64,000 nt of DNA from Gamarada debralockiae. Taxonomy: Eukaryota; Ascomycota; Leotiomycetes; Helotiales; Hyphodiscaceae. Of the stretch, positions 60,090 to 64,000 are shown one piece after another (the stretch's first letter is position 1; each line of letters opens with the position of its first letter). The stretch spans positions 1 through 64,000 of the forward strand of contig NXFV01000856.1 in NCBI GenBank assembly GCA_002803225.1. The letters run 5' to 3'. Under the pieces are notes generated by a model. That model saw only the letters and a list, made by a program, of their open reading frames with translations, was not told the DNA's origin and did no database searches. A program made the position numbers and the translations under genes.

Positions 60090-63000
60090 TTAGGGGAGGA
60101 GTCTCATCACCTCCGCTACCACCTCAGCATCGAACTCATACTCCATATCGTCATATACCCAGCCCGGTAACACTGTCCTAATCAATTGATCTTCTGGGAT
60201 CGCCATCACCGCCTCTAACACCTCTGGGTCGAATCCATAAGCAGATAGGTCTCGATTCTCCTTGTCGATACCATCAGTCTTTGCCGCCTCTACGGCGATT
60301 GCCACCTCTTGCTCCGTATGCAACGGAGACATCTGGGTGACGTTTCGAAGGCCGCTAGGTTTGGTGGGCTTGAACTTCTCGTATCGAGCCTTGGCTAACT
60401 CTGCTGCTGAATGTTGTGTCGGAACCTGAGGAAGCTGAGCATTGCTAGGCTTTGGCTTCGGTGGAGGAGTCTGAGTCCAAGTCTTTGGTTGCAGAACGGA
60501 TGTATCTCCAGCTGCATTCTCGCGCGTGTTCTGAACTTCGGTCTCTTTTCCTGTCTCGTTTCCGTCTTCAGCCTCGTCTTCATCGCTTTCTGAATCGTTG
60601 TAGAAATTCGCGCTGAAGGTCCTGGATGGGGTCGAGATGTAGGCTTCCTCAGCTGAGATCGGTTCAGGAGTAGCCTCGGGTGTGTGGGCTAAGGCAGCCA
60701 CAGTGCCAATGCGTGAATCGCCAACTGGGGCACTGATGCGGCCGAATAAGCCTCCGGAAGCCGGCGCGGGAGCAGCTGCAGGTGGTGTCGGCGCTGAGAC
60801 GGCTCCGAACAGGCCACCAGAGCTGGAGAATGGGTTGGGTATGGCAGCTGCTTGAGAGGTTGGTTGAGGAGTTGGAGTAGGTGTCGAATCGGAATCAGCT
60901 TCTGGAGGAGAGACCGATCGAGGAATATAGAGAAATAGGCCGTCGACCTTCTTCCTCAAGCTATCAGTCAACTTATCATAGACCGTTGCTCTCTTTTCGA
61001 TTGGCACTTTGGTGAAAGCTTGCTGCAGTTCAGGCAAAGTCATCGTACCAAGCTTGGCAGACAGTCCCAAACGACTCATCTCCCACAAATCCTTGTCCTC
61101 CATGACATGTTGTGAAGGCTTCTTATTGGAGAAGATGCCCTGCTTTGGCGTGGAGCCAGAAAAGAGATTTGTAGTAGATGTTTGGCGTGAAGGGGTCGAG
61201 TTTCTGGGTGCAAGTGGGTACTTGCCCTCGTCGAGATTGGCCTGAACATCAGGTGGTTGTGAGAACAGAGTGCCCGTGTATGTGTTGTTTCGAGTGCTAG
61301 TTCCAAGTCCATCGGGGTTAGTAACGAGGCTAGACTTAGGAGTAGGGTGCCGGTCGTCTTCAGGGAAACGTTGCCCATAAGTGGAGCGTGCGTTTATGAA
61401 AAACTCGCCCGGGCGAGTACCATCTGTGCTTGGGCAGTTAGCCACAATGAAGCCCATGCAATCGGCAATCCTCTCCGGATCTCCACTCTCGATTTGTGTC
61501 TCAACGACACTTCCGTAGGAGTCGCCGCGATATTTATGGCCCTTGCGGGGATATAGTGACCAGGGGTTTTCTGCGCTGTTGAAGGTGCTTCCCTCGTCAG
61601 CATCCTGTCGATGGAAGAAGTCACTCTTGACTTTATCAACAGGGTATCTGCTGAATTTCTGCTTGAATCGCTTAGCATAGACCATTCTACAAGGGCGGTG
61701 GTTGTAAGGTTCTAATTCTTGTAAAAGGCTTGAACCTACTTGAGGCGAGGCGCCTGCCTCTTGAGACGATCCTCCCTTTCGGTTAGTATGACCCTCAACT
61801 ATTTCCACATCAACCTGACTATCACCCTCGTCGCTGGAGCCCGGAGATGGAGCAGAGTAGGTACCCCTATGATTGAAGTTTTCAGGTAGTGGTTCTGTTG
61901 GATGGCGATCCTTGCGCTTCTCTCCCGTTCGAGATGAATCGACATATTGATTCGCATCGTGCTCATCTTCGTCTTGAACTCGAGCTTGCATGTTCGCACG
62001 GCGATTCTGGCGTTCTTTGAGGTTGCGATCCTCGTCCTCTCTCCGCCAGATCTCTTGCTTTCGTTCATCAGAGAGCAGACCTCGCAAGTGGATAGGAACC
62101 TCCGGGTCGGCAAAATGCACACGACGGTCTGTCTTTGGGCCGGTCTTCGGTTCTAAGATGATAGCAGGTTTGCGCTCACTTTGAGGAAAGAGGTTGCGAC
62201 GATGGCGTGGATTGGTTGGGGTAATGGGAGGAATTGCGAAGTCCGAAGTCTGTGGGATGAGGTGTTCGATTGAAGAAACACCGACAACTGAATCACCATT
62301 AGTAGTAGCTGCCTCTGCAGGTTGGCTTCGACGACCAAAGATCTTCAAGGGAGTCGCAAAGAGCGCCGATACACCTGTGAACCATCCGCGAGACTCCTGC
62401 ACTTGTGGCTGCTGTGGTGTCGGGGTTTGAGGCTCTGAGACTTTACTTGTTACTTCACTAGCTCCCTCTGGAACTGCAGCGACCTCAGCGTCTTGGCCAT
62501 CCGACATTGCGTTGCTCTGAGCATCCGACTGAAGGTCAAGTAGTTGCTGCTCGACATGAAGATCACCGGAAGTAGTGGTCTCTGAGCGAGCCTCAGTGAC
62601 TTGCTCTTGTGATTGAGATGATGCAGCAGCCGAGGTGGATTTGGCAGGCTCCCGAGCATTGAGCTCGGTCAGAAATTGCGTCATCTCCGCAGCAGTAGGA
62701 AGGCGACGAGAAGTATCTTCCTGCGCCCAGTCGATGAGAGCATAGGCCGATTCTATAAGATCACGTCCTGTTAATATCACTTCCGTGTGTGAACGATTTG
62801 CGGGAATAACGATTTTGCAATATTTGAAATGGGTCGTCGTACTCGGGCGGGAGCTTGAGGCTCTGGCACCTTTCCTGCTTCTCCTCGTTTCAGCCTGTAG
62901 AATCATTAGTGTCTTGAACTCGAGACTAGAGTCAGGTGAGCAACTTACTTTAGATACGTCCGAAGACTTTGGGGGCAGAGTCTGCGGTGTGCTCGCTCTG

Positions 63001-64000
63001 CTGAGTGGTTTAAGAGCCAAACCATTTCTGATCAAGTATTGTCGGGTGGGCGTTGGGCCGAGGTCAAACTCTTCATCTTCACCGACGTAGCTATCCTCAT
63101 CAACGTAGACGGAGGGGTGACTTTTGTCATTTGCATAGATGGCGCGTCCATTCCTAACAGGGGGAGCGGGCATATCTGTGCCGAACACCTCTTTGAAGAT
63201 TTGTGCTCTTTCAGCCAGCTCCTCGGGCATGAGTTCATGCTTCTTCGACGTCGAGATGGAGGTGGTAGGCTTAGGTGTCAAGGATGTTCCTCTTTGTTGG
63301 AAGGATTTGATTGGAGACGCGCGAACTTCTGCTGGTCGATGGTTGTCTGAAGATGATTCCTCGGCGCTGGCGTCTTCGGTATTTTCGTCTGTGGTGGGAA
63401 GAAGCTGGCGAGAGGCGGATCGCGAGCGATTGAGTCTTGGTGGACGTTCTAATTCGGCGGTGGCATCATCGGCACTGCTGTCCTCTGCGAGTGCTGGAGC
63501 AGACTTCTTTGGCTTCGGGGTAGGTTCCTCTTCGAGCGTATGTGATTCATCCTCAATGCGAGAACGCTTAGCCGGTGGCTCTTTAATGGCTTTACCCTCT
63601 TCAGAGGCATCGATGCCTTCACCATCGCAAGCTTCTAATTCCTCTCGGGTGCGCTTCTTCTTGATAAGCTTCTTCGCAACTTTCTTGGAAGCTCCGGAAC
63701 TCTTCAGCCTCCCTTTTGCCTTTGGCAACCGCTGTGCGGCATCAGGAGACATCGATCGTGTCTGTGATCGTGTGTTTCGAGCGGGAGGAGATGTCGAACG
63801 CGACTCGGGGATGTGAGAAAGTGAATCTGATTCGGTTTCGAGGTGAGGTGATTGAGAGCGAGATGTAGTAGTCGGAGGGGTTTGTGGTTGTTGTGCTACA
63901 GCATCTTCAGAAGAGGTAGTTTGTGTTGAGGAAGTAGCAGCTCCAGCATCGACTGGAGCGATTGGCTGTGGCTGCTTTCTAGATCGTCGCGTTTCTTCAA
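60090..64000 (-). CDS. Large GLFG-containing protein, probably nuclear; 5' end outside the window
   Basis: The open frame runs from the stop at 60090 to the right edge without a start that I trust, so the gene is partial. An in-frame ATG at 63752 is preceded by many open codons (ETRRSRK... to ...QTRSMSP). One intron is hidden in frame: 62948-62895 (54 bases, GTAAGT, CTAATG branch site, CTACAG). Removing it drops 18 codons. Features are basic patches (KKVAKKLIKKKR), a helical block with VILTGRDLIESAYALIDWAQ, a region PYNHRPCRMVYAKRFKQKFS, and nucleoporin-like repeats GGLFGAV and GGLFGRI with NLFSGS. The C-terminus reads YGFDPEVLEAVMAIPEDQLI then VLPGWVYDDMEYEFD. Much of the rest is disordered. 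I do not recognise a named family; a nucleoporin or nuclear-pore-associated role is only suggested by GLFG. Confidence 0.6.
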   Translation of the reverse strand, partial: EETRRSRKQPQPIAPVDAGAATSSTQTTSSEDAVAQQPQTPPTTTSRSQSPHLETESDSLSHIPESRSTSPPARNTRSQTRSMSPDAAQRLPKAKGRLKSSGASKKVAKKLIKKKRTREELEACDGEGIDASEEGKAIKEPPAKRSRIEDESHTLEEEPTPKPKKSAPALAEDSSADDATAELERPPRLNRSRSASRQLLPTTDENTEDASAEESSSDNHRPAEVRASPIKSFQQRGTSLTPKPTTSISTSKKHELMPEELAERAQIFKEVFGTDMPAPPVRNGRAIYANDKSHPSVYVDEDSYVGEDEEFDLGPTPTRQYLIRNGLALKPLSRASTPQTLPPKSSDVSKVSCSPDSSLEFKTLMILQAETRRSRKGARASSSRPSTTTHFKYCKIVIPANRSHTEVILTGRDLIESAYALIDWAQEDTSRRLPTAAEMTQFLTELNAREPAKSTSAAASSQSQEQVTEARSETTTSGDLHVEQQLLDLQSDAQSNAMSDGQDAEVAAVPEGASEVTSKVSEPQTPTPQQPQVQESRGWFTGVSALFATPLKIFGRRSQPAEAATTNGDSVVGVSSIEHLIPQTSDFAIPPITPTNPRHRRNLFPQSERKPAIILEPKTGPKTDRRVHFADPEVPIHLRGLLSDERKQEIWRREDEDRNLKERQNRRANMQARVQDEDEHDANQYVDSSRTGEKRKDRHPTEPLPENFNHRGTYSAPSPGSSDEGDSQVDVEIVEGHTNRKGGSSQEAGASPQVGSSLLQELEPYNHRPCRMVYAKRFKQKFSRYPVDKVKSDFFHRQDADEGSTFNSAENPWSLYPRKGHKYRGDSYGSVVETQIESGDPERIADCMGFIVANCPSTDGTRPGEFFINARSTYGQRFPEDDRHPTPKSSLVTNPDGLGTSTRNNTYTGTLFSQPPDVQANLDEGKYPLAPRNSTPSRQTSTTNLFSGSTPKQGIFSNKKPSQHVMEDKDLWEMSRLGLSAKLGTMTLPELQQAFTKVPIEKRATVYDKLTDSLRKKVDGLFLYIPRSVSPPEADSDSTPTPTPQPTSQAAAIPNPFSSSGGLFGAVSAPTPPAAAPAPASGGLFGRISAPVGDSRIGTVAALAHTPEATPEPISAEEAYISTPSRTFSANFYNDSESDEDEAEDGNETGKETEVQNTRENAAGDTSVLQPKTWTQTPPPKPKPSNAQLPQVPTQHSAAELAKARYEKFKPTKPSGLRNVTQMSPLHTEQEVAIAVEAAKTDGIDKENRDLSAYGFDPEVLEAVMAIPEDQLIRTVLPGWVYDDMEYEFDAEVVAEVMRLLP

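Noticed and set aside
1..64000. tRNA, rRNA, CRISPR arrays and operons
   Set aside because: I looked for tRNA T-loop and A-box patterns and for regular direct repeats with spacers. None was convincing. The genes are monocistronic with introns, as in fungi, so bacterial-type signals do not apply.

Overview
The window is genomic DNA of a filamentous ascomycete (Pezizomycotina). The evidence is short GT-AG introns of about 45-65 bases with CTAAC/CTAAT branch sites, monocistronic genes on both strands, and typical fungal families (Dgk1, Lte1-like RasGEF, Sfp1, NACHT-ankyrin STAND proteins, DUF7708, DUF7025-AAA). A leotiomycete-like fungus is my best guess from the flavour of the proteins; no marker in the window proves it.

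Layout. Positions 0.5-15 kb are a housekeeping block: NOP58 (-), V-ATPase subunit d (+), mitoribosomal uS15m (-), ribosomal uS2/Rps0 (+), a KxDL-motif BLOC-1-type protein (-), a CTP-dependent diacylglycerol kinase (-) and the DEAD-box helicase Spb4 (+). Three of these (Nop58, Rps0, Spb4) serve ribosome production. All are intact once ordinary introns are removed. Positions 15-26 kb differ: a short terminal-inverted-repeat element is followed by four genes whose conserved reading frames are broken. They are a Rad5-like SNF2/RING helicase, a NACHT-zinc finger-ankyrin STAND receptor-like gene, an unknown gene, and a secreted LPMO-like protein. Positions 27-34.5 kb hold an intact DUF7708 gene, a gene that looks like a fusion of the Sfp1 N-terminus with a Uls1-type RING segment, and a DUF7025-AAA+ ATPase.

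Positions 35.7-42.3 kb return to conserved genes: an unknown conserved protein, a lipocalin-like protein, a CIR-N/LENG1-like splicing-associated protein and SEC18 (NSF). SEC18 is followed by two decayed tandem copies of its own 3' end. A multi-pass membrane protein, a foldback inverted repeat and a large Lte1-like RasGEF occupy 43-52 kb. A 3.4-kb gene-poor stretch follows, then a two-domain 3-hydroxyisobutyrate-dehydrogenase-like enzyme. The region 57.2-60.1 kb is non-coding and carries a degenerate minisatellite built on a quasi-palindromic motif that also appears twice in the SEC18 promoter. The last gene, a large GLFG-containing nuclear-type protein, runs off the right edge.

All exon junctions were deduced by eye from splice signals and protein continuity. 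Family names rest on recalled conserved sequence, not on a search.
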